In this document: piece by piece, positions 42,341 through 54,415 of the stretch
Layout of the letters: every line of letters starts with the position of its first letter
How positions within the stretch are numbered: the first letter of the stretch is position 1
NCBI RefSeq assembly: GCF_003369915.1
Contig: NW_022881603.1
Coordinates: 28,765,522 to 28,829,521, forward strand
From: Drosophila miranda
Taxonomy: Eukaryota > Arthropoda > Insecta > Diptera > Drosophilidae
Direction: 5' to 3'
DNA length: 64,000 nucleotides
Position numbers and translations under genes: made by a program
The notes under the pieces: generated by a model
Databases searched by the model: none
Told to the model about the DNA's origin: nothing
Seen by the model: the letters and a program-made list of their open reading frames with translations, nothing else

Positions 42341-42966
42341 ATGCATTTGCAACGTTTTCAATTCATGATGCGTAGCATGTTGAGGGTGCAACAGATTGCT
42401 GCAATGGCTCAACACCAGCAACAACTCCGTAATTTATCACTTTATTGGCATTTGACACAATCACAAAGGACGGCTGGAGCTCCAGGAGCAGGAAAAATGT
42501 CAGGTGGTGACTGGCCACCGGCGAGAGTTGCACCTGTTGCGTATGGACCAAACGGACACCAAAACCGGGCGCACCATGTTTAAGTTGGTACTAATGACGC
42601 AGTTATAGGGAAACTCTCTATTAATTGGAATACATTCTTTCAGACTTGTCACGTCTGCGGAAATTTTAGCCGATGATGGGGGTTCAACAAACACCGCTAC
42701 CGACAAAAATCAACAAAAAGTCTGAGAAGTCACTGACAATAGGTGCCCGAATAGCGGAGCATGATCTTGAGCCGCGACTCAAGAATATTGTGAAATGGCT
42801 GGGCAAGCGACACGAAATCCGCATACTCATCCAGGGCAGTGCTAGCGGATCTTACGAAAGCAGCGCTGAGCGCATAGTCAAGGCTATTGGACAAACCATT
42901 GCAGACCCGCAGGTCATTGACAAAATAGTTCAAAAACGCAGCAAACGTTCATACATACATATATAA
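42341..42966 (+). pseudogene. mIF3: Mitochondrial translation initiation factor 3-like gene, damaged
   Basis: Two readable pieces. 42341-42583 encodes MHLQRFQFMMRSMLRVQQ and on to YGPNGHQNRAHH, a likely mitochondrial N-terminus. A possible short intron follows (about 42578-42652, with TTCTTTCAG). 42673-42966 encodes an IF3 C-terminal domain: LTIGARIAEHDLEPRLKNIV, KWLGKRHEIRILIQG, SAERIVKAIG. IF3 keeps ribosomal subunits apart and helps start-codon choice in mitochondria. Most of the IF3 N-domain is missing and the frames do not join (a stop lies near 42670), so this copy seems broken. The name is from family knowledge; in D. melanogaster I recall CG13163. Confidence 0.65.
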
Positions 42967-44304
42967 AATTTAGCATTTTGCCTGTGACTCAGCCAGCTCC
43001 AACTACGCCTACCCCCACCCAGTCGTGACAACTAACGCCATTGCCTCGGATAAATCCCAGTCATTTTACAGCAATGGCGTTGCCTCTGTCCTTTGGCATT
43101 AAACGGGGCGCCCATAACTACTCCTCCACGGAAAATAATGGGGGACGACGACCCACTGCATCGACCACTGGCGGCTGCATCAATTATTTTTATATTTACT
43201 ATGAAATATGTCTTCTGGATGCACTTTAATTAAGAAGGATACTTGAATGCTTGAAAAGTTTAATCTGATGTATGCTCAGCATTTTAGTTAAGATCATTTT
43301 TATTTGTATTGAAAAGCCAATTAATAAACAGCCAGAAAACCTCAAGATAATTCGAATTTTTCATGGAAGTCATGATGAAGTTAAAACTCCAATCTATCCA
43401 CTTCGATATCTTTTAATATCTCATATAGATTTGTGTTGATTTTATATAGGTGCCATTAATTTAATTGGTATTTTCTGTTATATATTTTGTATATAGCATG
43501 TGTTATGAATTGTATGGATTCTAAACACATAAGTTAATGAAATATTACACTCTTTCTTTATAATATGAAGTCGCTAGTTTAAAGCAAAGCTTACAATTGA
43601 ACTAAAGTCTACTATTGTTGCACGAGCAGGTAAAGCTTTTATTTGGTTTGGAAATAAATATAAATAGTGTTTTTTTAATCATATTGGAAATTTGAAAAAG
43701 CAACAAATCGGAGCATAAGTTTGTGGACTTTTGGACATTCATTTATTTCGTTTACCTAAAAGCCTACGACTATAGCAGTGAATTTTGCTTTGTTTGGATA
43801 CAAATTACAGGCGACGTACAACTTACATTATAATTTTAGCAATTAAAGCAATCAACTAAAAATACGGCACAAGGAACATTTTCATATTACACAAAATAAA
43901 TAAAAGATTAATTTCATAATTTAGTTTATAACTAAAACACACAAAAACTTTATGCTTTAACGGCTGAATTATATTAATACATGTTTTTGGATAAAAAGAT
44001 AGAGAGAGAACGAAAAAAGGGAATTAAATAACAATGTAAAAAGCCATTAAGAAAATGCTATCCTCAAAAAAGAACTCACGCTATATTGTTGCAACTGATA
44101 AGCCTCATACTGAAGATATTCTTGATGAATTTGAAACGGATAAGGAGTCTTACAATATGGTAAAAGGAATTCATTAAACATTGACATTTTCACTTAAACT
44201 TTTGGAATAATATATGCACTAAATAAGTTAACTACAGTAAATGCCAAAAGCGTTTTAGTTACATTGTTGCCGCTTTGATTGCATTGGTGATTCCAGATAC
44301 TGAC
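42967..44304. other. AT-rich intergenic region between mIF3 and HID1
   Basis: A mostly AT-rich stretch. Near 43000 a Thr/Pro-coding run (PAPTTPTPTQS, then a stop) could be a remnant of the mIF3 C-terminus. A small plus-strand frame at 44055-44177 is described separately. The 3' UTR of HID1 on the minus strand must lie in the right part. No repeats of known type were recognised. Confidence 0.5.
44055..44177 (+). other. Small open frame, possible exon remnant
   Basis: 40 codons from MLSSKKNSRYIVATDKPHTE to a stop. The run is charged and coding-like, and GTAAAAG after ATATG at 44160 would be a usable splice donor. No similarity is recognised. It could be chance or a fragment of a lost gene. Confidence 0.2.
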
Positions 44305-47300
44305 CTAGACGCGCTGAATCTCAAAGAGCTTGACCTCCGTATCATACCAAATGGCAGGCTCCACATTGCGCAGGTAGATGACACCCCAGATGTAAGTGCG
44401 GAAACAGGCTGTGGTGCCTGCGTTTGCCTGATACTTCCGTATTAGTATAGGATGTGGAACAGGCAACAGGCCAACCAGCGTTCCATGTTGCAGAAATTTA
44501 AGGATCTCTGATTCGTCAGTAAGGCCCTTGTCTATGCATATCTTCTCCAGCTGCGGTACCAGAACCTGAAGCAAGCGCATTATCGTCTGCAGCGGCAACT
44601 TTGAGCGCCAGGAGACAATCCACTCGGGTGTGGGTGCCCATCGATCCCCCTCGCCGGGAACCATGCGAATGTTGCTCCGATGGGCCACCGATAGCCGTGA
44701 CTGGTGGTTGGTGGGTGAGGTAGATTTTCGACCACCAGTTGGTGTTGTGACGGGGGACTTGTCATACGGGACGATTTCAGTAGATTCTTCCGTCTGCGTT
44801 TTATCATTTGGATGGGCCTGCTCACGCTCAGTCATCTGACTGATGGCTGGTGTGTCTCGCAAGGATGTTTTCAAAGTGCCCGGCTCGGCAGGTTGAGCAG
44901 TTAGTATCTCTGGCTGTGGCTCTTCTATTTGTGACCGCTCATTGGATTCCGTTTCCGATTCAAGATCTTCCTCAGCCTTCGGCTCTGCATTTATCGTGTC
45001 CTCCTCCTCATCTTCATCTTCATCATCATTATACTCTTCCGGCACGTGGGCTGAGGGCAGCTCTTGCAAAGCAGCTGCTTTCCTCCGCTGCGGTACACGT
45101 GGCAAATTGAACTTTCCACCTGCCTTGCGCCCTCTCATACACTTGGCTATCCCGGCCATATCTGTGGGGAGATTCGCCATGGCATGGAACACATGACGCT
45201 TCCGTATTAAGGTATACACTAGATTCGAGTTCCCGTCAAACTGATACTGTATAATGTTGTTAAAGATCTCCAGCAAGAAGAACACCAAATGATGATTGCT
45301 TGGCGCTGATAACAGAAACCAAGGCGTGCTGAAGGCCTCGAGAAGATGCAGGAGCTTCACACTGGCCACCATCGAAAGGGTCTTCAAGTACGGTGAAACA
45401 TTCACCAAAATAGTCAGCAGACAATCGAACAGCGGCTGCAGGCGCTGATGGTCAGTTGCAATGATTTTGTGAAACACTGTGATGAGCAAATCCGCATGAG
45501 TTCCGGTGAAGACTGGAATGTCCATCGGTACAGTGGCGGAGTAAACCTTATTTAGGCGAACACCAAAGTTTCGCTCCCCTGAAATGTAAGAACTTAAGTC
45601 GTTGCACACTGTCAATAATAAACGAGGGTAACGTTGTGAGTTGCTGCGGAGAACGCAACTCTACATTTATACCCGATACTTAGTCAGTATGGCTCTCCTC
45701 CAGACGCCGCTAATATTAAACGACACGACAAAGAGTGCGTGCGAGAGAGACAGAAAATCAGTATGATCGTGACGTCGGGAGCTGCGTAGCCACTGCGAAT
45801 TGATTTGTTCCTTTTGGCTATAAAATTATCTGATCTGATCCAGATTCAGGAATCTGATAGATATGGTCATTATCTATGATTTTGCGTTTTTAGTTTTCTC
45901 GAATGTGCAATATTGTGGATGCAACAGATTTTCGTTCTTTGTGGGGGCGGAAGGGGGTGGGGCGAAATTCTGAGATATACGTTTTATAGTGAGATCTGAC
46001 AGAAGTGCGGATACCAAATTTGGTTATTTAATTTGGCTCTTACAATAGCCCTAATAGTCTCTGAGATTTTTGAATATTCCCAGATTTTCGTCCTTTGCGG
46101 GGCGGAAGGGGGTGTGGCGAAATTGGGACACGAAACGGTCAAGGTCCGATATCACAGGAGTGTGGATACCAAATTTGTTTGCTATGGCTCTTATAGGTTC
46201 TGAGATCCTTGAACTCATATTTTGCAATTGGCAAAACAGACCGTGAAACCTGTGTGTTAGAGAGAGACAGAGCGAGAAAGAATGAAATTGTTTTCTTGAT
46301 TCTGGCTATAATAATTATACGATCTGGTTGAGATTTTACAATCTAGAACATATAGTCATCCTCTACGATTCTGCGTTTTTGGTTTTATCATATCTTTAAA
46401 AATGTGGATGCCAAAGATTTTCGTCCTTTGTGGGGGCGGAAGTGGGCGGGGCGAAGTTTTGAAATATTTTTGTAGCAGTGACATATCACAGAAGTCTGGA
46501 TCCAAAACATCGTTGCTCAAGCTCTTACAGTCTTTGAGCACTAGGCGCTGAAGGGGACGGACAGACGGACAGACGGACGGACGGACAGACGGACAGACGG
46601 ACGGACGGACAGACAGACATGGCTCAATCGACTCGGCTATTGATGCTGATCAAGAATATATACACTATGGGGTCGGAAACGATTCCTTCTGGACGTTACA
46701 CACATCCACTTTTACCACAAATCTAATATACCCCAATACTCATTTTGAGTATCGGGTATAAAAAGGGGCTCACCTGACAACAGCAGTAGTATGAATACTC
46801 CTATGTGCATCAGGCCTACGCGTGATTGGTCCGCCCGAGAGTAGTTCAAGTGATACAATATGGGAATGAGTATGTCTAAAACATCTGAACTCTTCAGAAC
46901 GAAATACAAAAACTTTTTTTTGTAGTCGCATATCTTCCAGAACAAAATGAGCAGCTCCTGATGACAATGCAAACGCTTTGTGGAATTAGGTAAATAGTTT
47001 TGAACCAGGGGATTATTTAACAGACGAGTTATGCCCTTGAGGATAAAATGGAAATCCTCATCCCGATGGACACGCGACAGATAATTGATGAACAAATTGT
47101 CCCCGCAGTTTCCTTCGTCATAGGAGTGCTGTCCAGTTTGGGTGAGCTGTTGCTGCACCACCATGTCATGGTCCAACGTGACAATAAGGAGTTGCAGACA
47201 AGGCTCGACCAAGGGCTCCGTGGTGTCCGCAAAGATCAGGTGGTTGTAGGGTACGCCATATCCAACTGGATCATACGAACATACTGTGTTTAAGAATGAT

Positions 47301-48016
47301 GTAAAGAGAGGCAGGGCATGACGATTGTCGGCCGAGGTGAAGTAGGCTATCCATTTGTTGGGCTCTTCGGATTGTTGAGGCGAACGGTACATCGGCTCTG
47401 AGAAACAAGTGAGAAGCAGCTTCAATAGCTCCGTGCGCCGGCGCTCCATGTGGGCATTGTGAGGTGGGGACTGGGCGAATCCCACTCCTGCCTCCCAAAT
47501 ATATTCGCAGCTATCAATATTGGCGAGTTCCTTGGCCTTATCCGGACCCGCGCGACGAGCCGAGGTAACAGTGAAATCTGGACAGAAGAGTAAATCGCAA
47601 ATGGCATTCAGTAAAGACTGGGCCAAAGGCATTGTCTTTTCCTGGGACGGCAAACTGCTCCAAAAGAAATCGCGCCATTTATCATCCTCAAAGATGTATG
47701 GCAAACATCTGATCAGGAGGCGCACACAGTTCAAAACGCACTGTTGCTCTGCCTGAGTGCGGCAGCTGCTGTCCACCGCCTGGGCCAGTTTCTCGACAGC
47801 CTTATAGCACAGAGTGGCCAAGTTGGCTGGGTTATCGTTCCTTATTTGTCGAATTTCATTCGATGTAACCAAAGCGAACACATCCTCAAGCGTTGTTTGA
47901 TGGCCTTGCCAGAACTGCTCCCAGAATTGCTCATCACTGGGGTCGATTTTCTGATTCTTTTGCGTCAGCTGCACAATTGCCTTGCGAAAGTTCAACTTTG
48001 AATCTGTGTTTCCCAT
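44305..48016 (-). CDS. Hid1: HID1 homologue (Golgi/dense-core vesicle sorting factor), two exons
   Basis: Minus strand: exon 1 48016-46774, exon 2 45578-44305. The protein starts MGNTDSKLNFRKAIVQL, whose Gly2 fits N-myristoylation, and ends VKLFEIQRV. Blocks matching animal HID1 throughout include NPANLATLCYKAVEKLAQ, CLPYIFEDDKWRDFFW, DLLFCPDFTV, VGYGVPYNHL, ERNFGVRLNKVY, VPMDIPVFTGTHADLL, NNIIQYQFDGNSNLVY and RTYIWGVIYLRNVEPAIWYD. HID1 is a peripheral Golgi protein needed for neuropeptide and dense-core vesicle sorting. A variable acidic insert (NDDEDEDEEED) lies in the second half. The exon junction reads LLSG-ERNFG. No stop or frameshift was found. The 1.2 kb intron carries an ISY-like element. 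I recall CG8841 as the D. melanogaster counterpart. Confidence 0.9.
45622..46760 (-). mobile_element. ISY/DINE-1-like element inside the HID1 intron
   Basis: Reverse-oriented on the plus strand (ACGAGGGTAACGTTGTGAG at the left; ATTTTGAGTATCGGGTATAA at the right). It contains a GGAC/GACA microsatellite at 46556-46618. Its right edge lies 13 bases from the exon 1 splice donor and its left edge 44 bases from the exon 2 acceptor, so it makes up nearly the whole intron. Confidence 0.75.
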
Positions 48017-49168
48017 ATTGTTTGGGTTCTGATGTGCTTTGGTATTGTTGAGTGCCTGATTTCCACCTGCCCCGTGTGCGGTCGCCCCAATTCAAGTGTT
48101 TCCAGTGGTCTGAAATGAGTTTACATAGAATTTAAATACTTTTCTGTTTAAAATCCGAAAGATTCACAAATTCGCCTACGCACGTAAAGAAAAAGCAACC
48201 AGCTCTGTTGTTCTTGTTGTTGTGCACTGTTGACAGGTCGTCAGTACAGCCAGATTTTCTGAGTCAATACAATTCGTAAAACATTTGCAAAAAATGGCAA
48301 AAATCTGCAACTCCCTACACTACCTTTTTGAAGCATGAAGATGGAAGCATTTTGCATATCTAATGAATATCAAACAGGATTGAAATGTTTTACAAAATTA
48401 CACTGTGCGACAATATGCAAACTTTTGAATGTACTTTGCTGGCCAACTGGCTTGTTTCCGCAAAGTCTGTCCTTTTTTTGTACAATAAAATTATAAGAGG
48501 CATAGGCAAAATATTTGCAACGAGATTTTTTTTTAGGTCTCTATGGATTTCTTGCTGGATCTCTAGCTAGATAGTTTTTCGCAGTGCACATCTCAGGCAA
48601 GAGCTTGAGATGGAGAAACATCGATGATAGCGGTCATCGATATTTTCGATGCTTTGAGTGCATGAAACATCGATTTTTTTCAAATTTTCCATCTTTCAAA
48701 TCATTGTAATCCGTTTCCTTTTCGTCAAAACTCAGCTTTTTTTTTAATTGGATAAGCATAGGGGCTTAGTGGTGGCAAAAAGTTTAATTATGGCTGCTTT
48801 TCAGTTACGTCTGTTCGATTTTCCTAATATCTTATCCCTGTTCTGCCTATCGTGTCAACTATCACCACTTAATAATAGTAGCGTAATAATTTTGGCTGAG
48901 GGAAAAGAAGCAAAAATAAATCCTTCAGGCTAATTTTATCATTAGATCAAACATATTGTCATGATCCGCCTCTTTGCCAGCCTGGCCTATCGTTCCCAGC
49001 TAGCTCACGGGGAAGTCAGGGGTGTTTCCGACCCGATAAGGCAGGGGACGGATTAAACAATTCTCGCTCTCGTCCCACCCAACTACCGTTTTCTATTCAC
49101 TCATGACTCTTTTCAAATTTTCATTTTATATCCATTATATTTTCTTATTTATCTTCTTGAACATTATT
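48017..49168. other. Upstream region of HID1, no gene seen
   Basis: Contains the 5' UTR and promoter of HID1 and then AT-rich sequence up to the LTR retrotransposon. Short open frames lack recognisable motifs. A cluster of ATCGAT sites at 48620-48674 is listed separately. Confidence 0.5.
48620..48674. promoter_or_regulatory. Cluster of three ATCGAT (DRE/BEAF-like) sites
   Basis: ATCGAT occurs at 48620, 48636 (in TCATCGATA) and 48669, with TTCGATG between. The DRE core TATCGATA and CGATA boundary motifs are typical of housekeeping promoters in Drosophila. The cluster lies about 600 bases upstream of the HID1 start codon. It may serve HID1 or a divergent transcript. Function is inferred. Confidence 0.35.
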
Positions 49169-50659
49169 TGTTCCAGTCCCACCTGAACGATAGGTGGCCA
49201 GGGCTGAGGGCGACGCACCATCTAGCGGAAGTCCAGGGAGGCTCGATGGTGTATGGTGACATCGGGGGAGCTGGAGCCGTACTGGGTATATAATAAATAT
49301 AATAGGATTAGTTACATATATGTATTAGTAAGGGAAAAAGGGGATAAATAGGAGTGAAAATATTAGAAAACGTGGATTGGATTATGGAAATCGTGGAGCG
49401 TGGACGGAAGAGTTACGTCGAAATTTGAAATTTTGTGCTTAAAACAGAAAGTTTGAAGTGAGTACAGAAAAAGTGGGCGAGAAAATAGGTTGTAATGCAG
49501 AAAATTTTACTCACAGCCGGCAAGGAATATAGCCACCAGAACCGGGCCAGAAGGTTTCCTGGAGAGGAACACTGGAGTTCCACACCGCACGATCGTTGCA
49601 TCGCCTTCCAGTGCGTGCCACACGTTTGGTCTCATTCACCACGTAAAAACCCGAAACCCTATTCACACACACACACGCGCACACGTATAAACGGACCTAT
49701 ATAAATTTAGGGCTGACCGGCCACGGCCAGCGATCGCCCACGTCGTTTGAACTTAAAGAAAAAAAACATAATCCGCACTCCAAACACCGTTCCACATTAA
49801 ATGTTATTTTGTTCCGTGTGTTGTCCTTTATTTAGTAATTAGTATTAGCTTAAACCGTTTAACGTAAAATCTTGGCCATTGAAAAAAAATATGTAAAAAC
49901 ACCAACACCTTTCACGAACCTAAATCTGAGATCAGCTGTTCAGTGCCAGAAGGTTAACCCTTAGTGGGTGACGCGGGGGTCCCATCAGTCCACCGTATTT
50001 GGTCGAGCGATTTGTGGAAAAATATTGTTTATTGTTTATGTCCCGGGGACCCTTAACAAGAGCTCTTGGTAGGTTAAGTCTCCGTAGGGGCCCGAGTTAA
50101 ATTAACTCCCGTAAAACTGGATCCACTCATCTACACATATTCCATTACGTATGGGTGAGGGTATCCCTGTTGGTTGAACGAAATTTCAGCAGTTATTTCC
50201 TTGTTTGCCTTTGTGTCGAACGTTTTGGTGTTTCTTAGTGGTTAGTGATAATTTTGAGTATAGCTATTTATTAATGAGAAAGATGAAATTGTCAATTTAC
50301 GATTATTAAAGCTTGGATATATATTGAAGCATGATGCATTAAATTTAAAATAGAGGGAGGACGCATGGCGTAAGCCATGGATTAGGCCAGCCGTTACCGT
50401 TCCAGCAGAGGGTGGCCAAAATGAACGTTGTGTTTGGTCACAGGTAGGGCGGGCGCGCGAAGTGATAACACCCAAGCTTCACCCACTTGATAGCCGTCTG
50501 TTTATGATTTTCTTTGTCTTTAGGTTGTTGTTAGTTTTGATGTCCCGAGAAGTAGTATGTCTCCTTTTTTGTCTACATTTGGTGGGCAAGGGGAACTACC
50601 CATCCCTGGGGTCGACAGCTAGCCGGCATTGCCCTCTGGGAAACAAGCCAAGTGTAACA
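49169..50659 (+). repeat. 5' LTR of the long-LTR retrotransposon (1491 bp)
   Basis: Starts TGTTCCAGTCCCACC and ends GTGTAACA. Compared with the solo LTR at 40565-42197 it lacks about 140 bases after CACTGGAGTTC (near 49580). It includes a CACACACACA run near 49665 and AATTAACTCCC blocks near 50100. Confidence 0.9.
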
Positions 50660-52684
50660 AATGGCGCACAAGTTATTTTCGAATTCGCATGCATCTGGAC
50701 TGACGCAGGTTCGGGTGGTATTACAACAAATGTCACTCGGGCTGGTAAAGGCAGATGCGGGGAATGAAAAAAAATAATAAATTTAGTGGAGAAGACTGCT
50801 CGCGAAATGCAGTTTAGCTGTCCCGGCAGAAGTCGCTGCTGCAGGCTTAAGGTGAGCGTAAAGCTGGTCCTTAATGGCGCGGGGTGATTGATGCTAGGGA
50901 TGGATAGACGGAGGCAGTTAACGGATATATAAAATATGTGATAGGGACTTACGAATTACAGTTGAACATTTTGTCGCTATTCGATGTCGCAAGTGAACGT
51001 AAGTCACTGCCGTTCAACAAAAAAATGGCAGGGAGTGTGATATCGAATAAATCTGTGATGGAATGTGATATTGGAATAAGTTAGAGTAAGTCATGTAGGT
51101 AAATGTTCATTGTAGTTTCGCACCTGTTTGTTTAAAACAAAGCCGCTTTCGTGGTTTTTGAACCTGTTGTCTGTCTGCCGAGAGGTGGTGAGGAGTAGGT
51201 GGCCCGGGAGTCGTAAAGACAACCCGCGATGCATCTGTTGTCATGGCAGATCGGTATGATGGATGACAGGAACAAATCACAAGCAAAGTGAGCTCATGCA
51301 CCGTGAGGCTTCTCGTTTATCGGCCATCGCTTAGAGCGATGACTAGAGTAGATGACAGGCCACACAAAGGTGGTGTTCGTAATTGTAGGATATCCGACCG
51401 TCAAGTGGAGCGCAGAAACTGGAGCGGTTACTGGTCCCGGCTAGTCACGTGTCCCCTTCTTAATGAATCTTGTAAGAAGAAGAACTGTTTTATACCCGAT
51501 ACTCAAAATGAGTATTGGGGTATATTAGATTTGTGGTAAAAGTGGATGTGTGTAACGTCCAGAAGGAATCGTTTCCGACCCCATAAAGTATATATATTCT
51601 TGATCAGCATCAATAGCCGAGTCGATTGAGCCCTGTCTGTCTGTCCGTCCGTCCGTCTGTCCGTCTGTCCGCCCCCTTCAGCGCCTAGTGCTCAAAGACT
51701 ATAAGAGCTAGAGCAACGATGTTTTGGATCCAGACTTCTGTGATATGTCACTGCTACAAAAATATTTCAAAACTTCGCCCCGCCCCCTTCCTTCCCCACA
51801 AAGGACGAAAATCTGTGGCATCCACAATTTTAAAGATATGATAAAACCAAAATCGTAGAATTGTAGAGAATGACCATATCTTTAAGACTGCGGAATCTGA
51901 ATTGGATCGTATTATTATTATAGCCAGCATCAAGAAAACAATTTCATTTTTTCTCGCCCTGTCTCTCTCTAACACACACGTAGCATAGGCGGCTTTGCTT
52001 AGAGTAAAACATTAGCACCTAAATCTCAGAGACTATAAAAGCTAGAGCAACCAAATTTGGTATCCACACTCCTAATATATCGGACCGAGACGAGTTTGTT
52101 TCAAAATTTCGCCACACCCCCTTCCGCCCCCGCAAAGGACGAAAATCTGGGAATATTCAAAAATCTCAGAGACTATTAAGGCTAGAGTAACCAAGTTTGG
52201 TATCCGCACTCCTGTTAGATCTTACTATAAAACGTGTATCTCAAAATTTCGCCCCACCCCCTTCCGCCCACACAAAAGACGAAAATCTGTTGCATCCACA
52301 ATATTGCACATTCGAGAAAACTAAAAACGCAGAATCATAGATAATGACCATATCTATCAGATTGCTGAATCTGGATCAGATCAGATCATTTTTATAGCCA
52401 ATAGGAACAAATCAATTTGCAGTGGCTACGCAGCGCCCGACGTCACGCTCAGACTGATTTTCTGTCTCTCTCGCACGCACTCTTTGTCGTGTCGGGTAAT
52501 ATTAGTGGCGACTGCCGGAGGATAGCCATACTGACTTAGTATCGGGTATAACCGTAGAGTTGCGGTATCCGCAGCAACTCACAACGTTTCCCCTCATTTT
52601 TTGTAATATTGGTGTTGCTCGGTGCAGATGCCACAAGAAGGGGGTAGTCGATAGTATTATACGCGATCACGCGTAAACAAAACA
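50660..52684 (+). other. Leader of the long-LTR retrotransposon, with primer site
   Basis: Follows the LTR. TGGCGCACAAGTT at 50662 is a plausible tRNA primer-binding site (it starts with TGG two bases after the LTR), but I cannot name the tRNA. Small frames such as 51107-51301 show nothing recognisable. The ISY-like element at 51490-52598 splits the leader, and the last 86 bases precede gag. Confidence 0.55.
51490..52598 (+). mobile_element. ISY/DINE-1-like element in the retrotransposon leader
   Basis: Forward orientation: TATACCCGATACTCAAAATG at the left, and AGTATCGGGTATAACCGTAG with GCAACTCACAACGTTTCC at the right. It is flanked by T runs (GTTTT before, TTTTTT after), as expected for elements that insert between T and T without a clear target duplication. 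It must be younger than the host retrotransposon. Confidence 0.75.
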
Positions 52685-54415
52685 GTGGACCAGATAGGAG
52701 AAGTGTCAGGGGTGATGTTTGATCAAGATCGGGAGGAACTTGGAGCTGTGGGTGGGTTGCCAAGAACACCGGTCCAGGCCAGGTCAGAAGAATGGCCAAT
52801 GTCCGACCCTACACCCACGCTTGCTTCCGAACTGGCATCAGCAGTCAACGTATCGTTGGCTCAGGCTCATGCGACACACAGGGCAGCGAACACTGACTCG
52901 ATTAGTCGGGTGTTGCAGGAGGAGTTGCGTAAGGGGTTTATCGAGATGATGCACCAACTCAACGAGGTACTCCAGCCGGTTAGACAGCTGCAGCAGCAGA
53001 AGGAACCGCAGCGGGAGGAGGTTCAAAAAGAGCAGGAGTATCGAGGAGCAATCCCGAAAAGGAAGCCGTCTAGCACGACTGATGCGCCGATTCCGCCACC
53101 AAAACCATTTTTGTCTCGCTCGGGGCGAGGTGGTATTGGTGCGGAACCGTCTTCAGGAGTAGGACCGACCGCATCCAGTGAGCAGCATCAACGGGGTGGG
53201 CATCAAGCGCGAAATTGGCGAAACCCGATAGCACTCAGACACTCGGGTCAGGGTCGTGGCGAGGGTAGGAGAGCTGGTGGGATTCCTCGAGAAGAGCCGC
53301 ATCCAAATCCCCCGGGTTATAGACCTCGGTGGGGCCGAGTCGAAAAATGGGACGTGACGTTCGACGGAGACAGCAACAAAATGACAGTCGAGGATTTTGT
53401 GTTCCGAATTGAATTCCTACAAGCCCAATGCCGCTGTCCGTGGGATGAAGTTCTAAAGGGATTTCATCACCTGGTTACAGGAAACGCGCGGGAATGGTAC
53501 TGGCAGTACATCCGTGATCATGGCGGTGGTGTTTGGCAGGAACTAAGGGGCGACTTAATTGCTCGTTTCCGAGGCACGGCGTCCGAGTTCGACCGCATGA
53601 GAGAACTGCGAGAAAGAATGCAGCGGTCAAACGAGAGTGTGGAAGACTTTTTCCATGTCATGAGAAAGCTCGCGTCGAGGTTGGAGATGCCACCACCTGA
53701 AAAGGAGATGGTAAAAATCGTCAAAAAGGCACTCACAGATGAGATAGCGAGTTTCGTCTACGGCTTACGGGTTTATTCCTTAGACCAACTGCGGGATGAG
53801 TGCGTGGAAATAGAGGCGCATCTGAAGAGGAAGGCTCGATCTTCGTGGCGAGGAGCACCCAAAGCCACTAACTATGGTCGCGGGGCGAATGCGAACGTCA
53901 GCGAGGTCGCGCAGGTTCGGTCGATTAGCGATGAAGAGGCAGAGGTCATTGAGGAAGCGCAAGTGACACAGCGTGTTCCACAGAAGTTGATTTGCTGGAA
54001 CTGCGGGCAGACCGATCATGCCTTTAGGGACTGTATGGCATCGGAGAGGCGAAATTTTCTGCTACCGGTGTGGGAAGCCCGATGGAAATTGTCCAACCTG
54101 TCCGAATTGCGCGGGAAACGTGAAGAGGGGTGCGATCCAAGCAGGCGAATCACGCTCACAGAAGGGGCCTGCGCAGAGAAAGTAGAAGAAAATAAAAATG
54201 AATTAGATAGACGTAATTTGCATGCTAGGTTAAGGAACTTATCATATGAAGAGCGCTTAAGAAATTATTTAGAAACCAGAAATAGAATATTTTCTGAACT
54301 ACGAGTGGATGGTATGCGAGCACTGTCGGTGCGGGTGAGAAAGGCGAGATCCCGGTTTAAGCAAAGGCGAGCTATGAGGCGGCAGACCCGAAAGTTTTCG
54401 CAGAAATCTCTATAA
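52685..54415 (+). pseudogene. Gag of the long-LTR retrotransposon (frameshift near the zinc knuckles)
   Basis: 576-codon frame. It has a Gln/Glu-rich N-terminal part, then a retrotransposon Gag domain (VEKWDVTFDGDSNKMTVEDF, NAREWYWQYIRDHGG, NESVEDFFHVMRKLASRL). One CCHC knuckle is visible (CWNCGQTDHAFRDC). The second Cys-rich region is out of frame after about 54050: the alternative frame reads CYRCGKPDGNCPTCPNC. The C-terminus is basic. I call the frame damaged because of that shift. Confidence 0.75.

Noticed and set aside
51288..51539. Frame ending in the same residues as the end of the open frame beyond HID1 exon 1
   Set aside because: The shared end comes from both frames running into an ISY-like terminus, not from a related gene.
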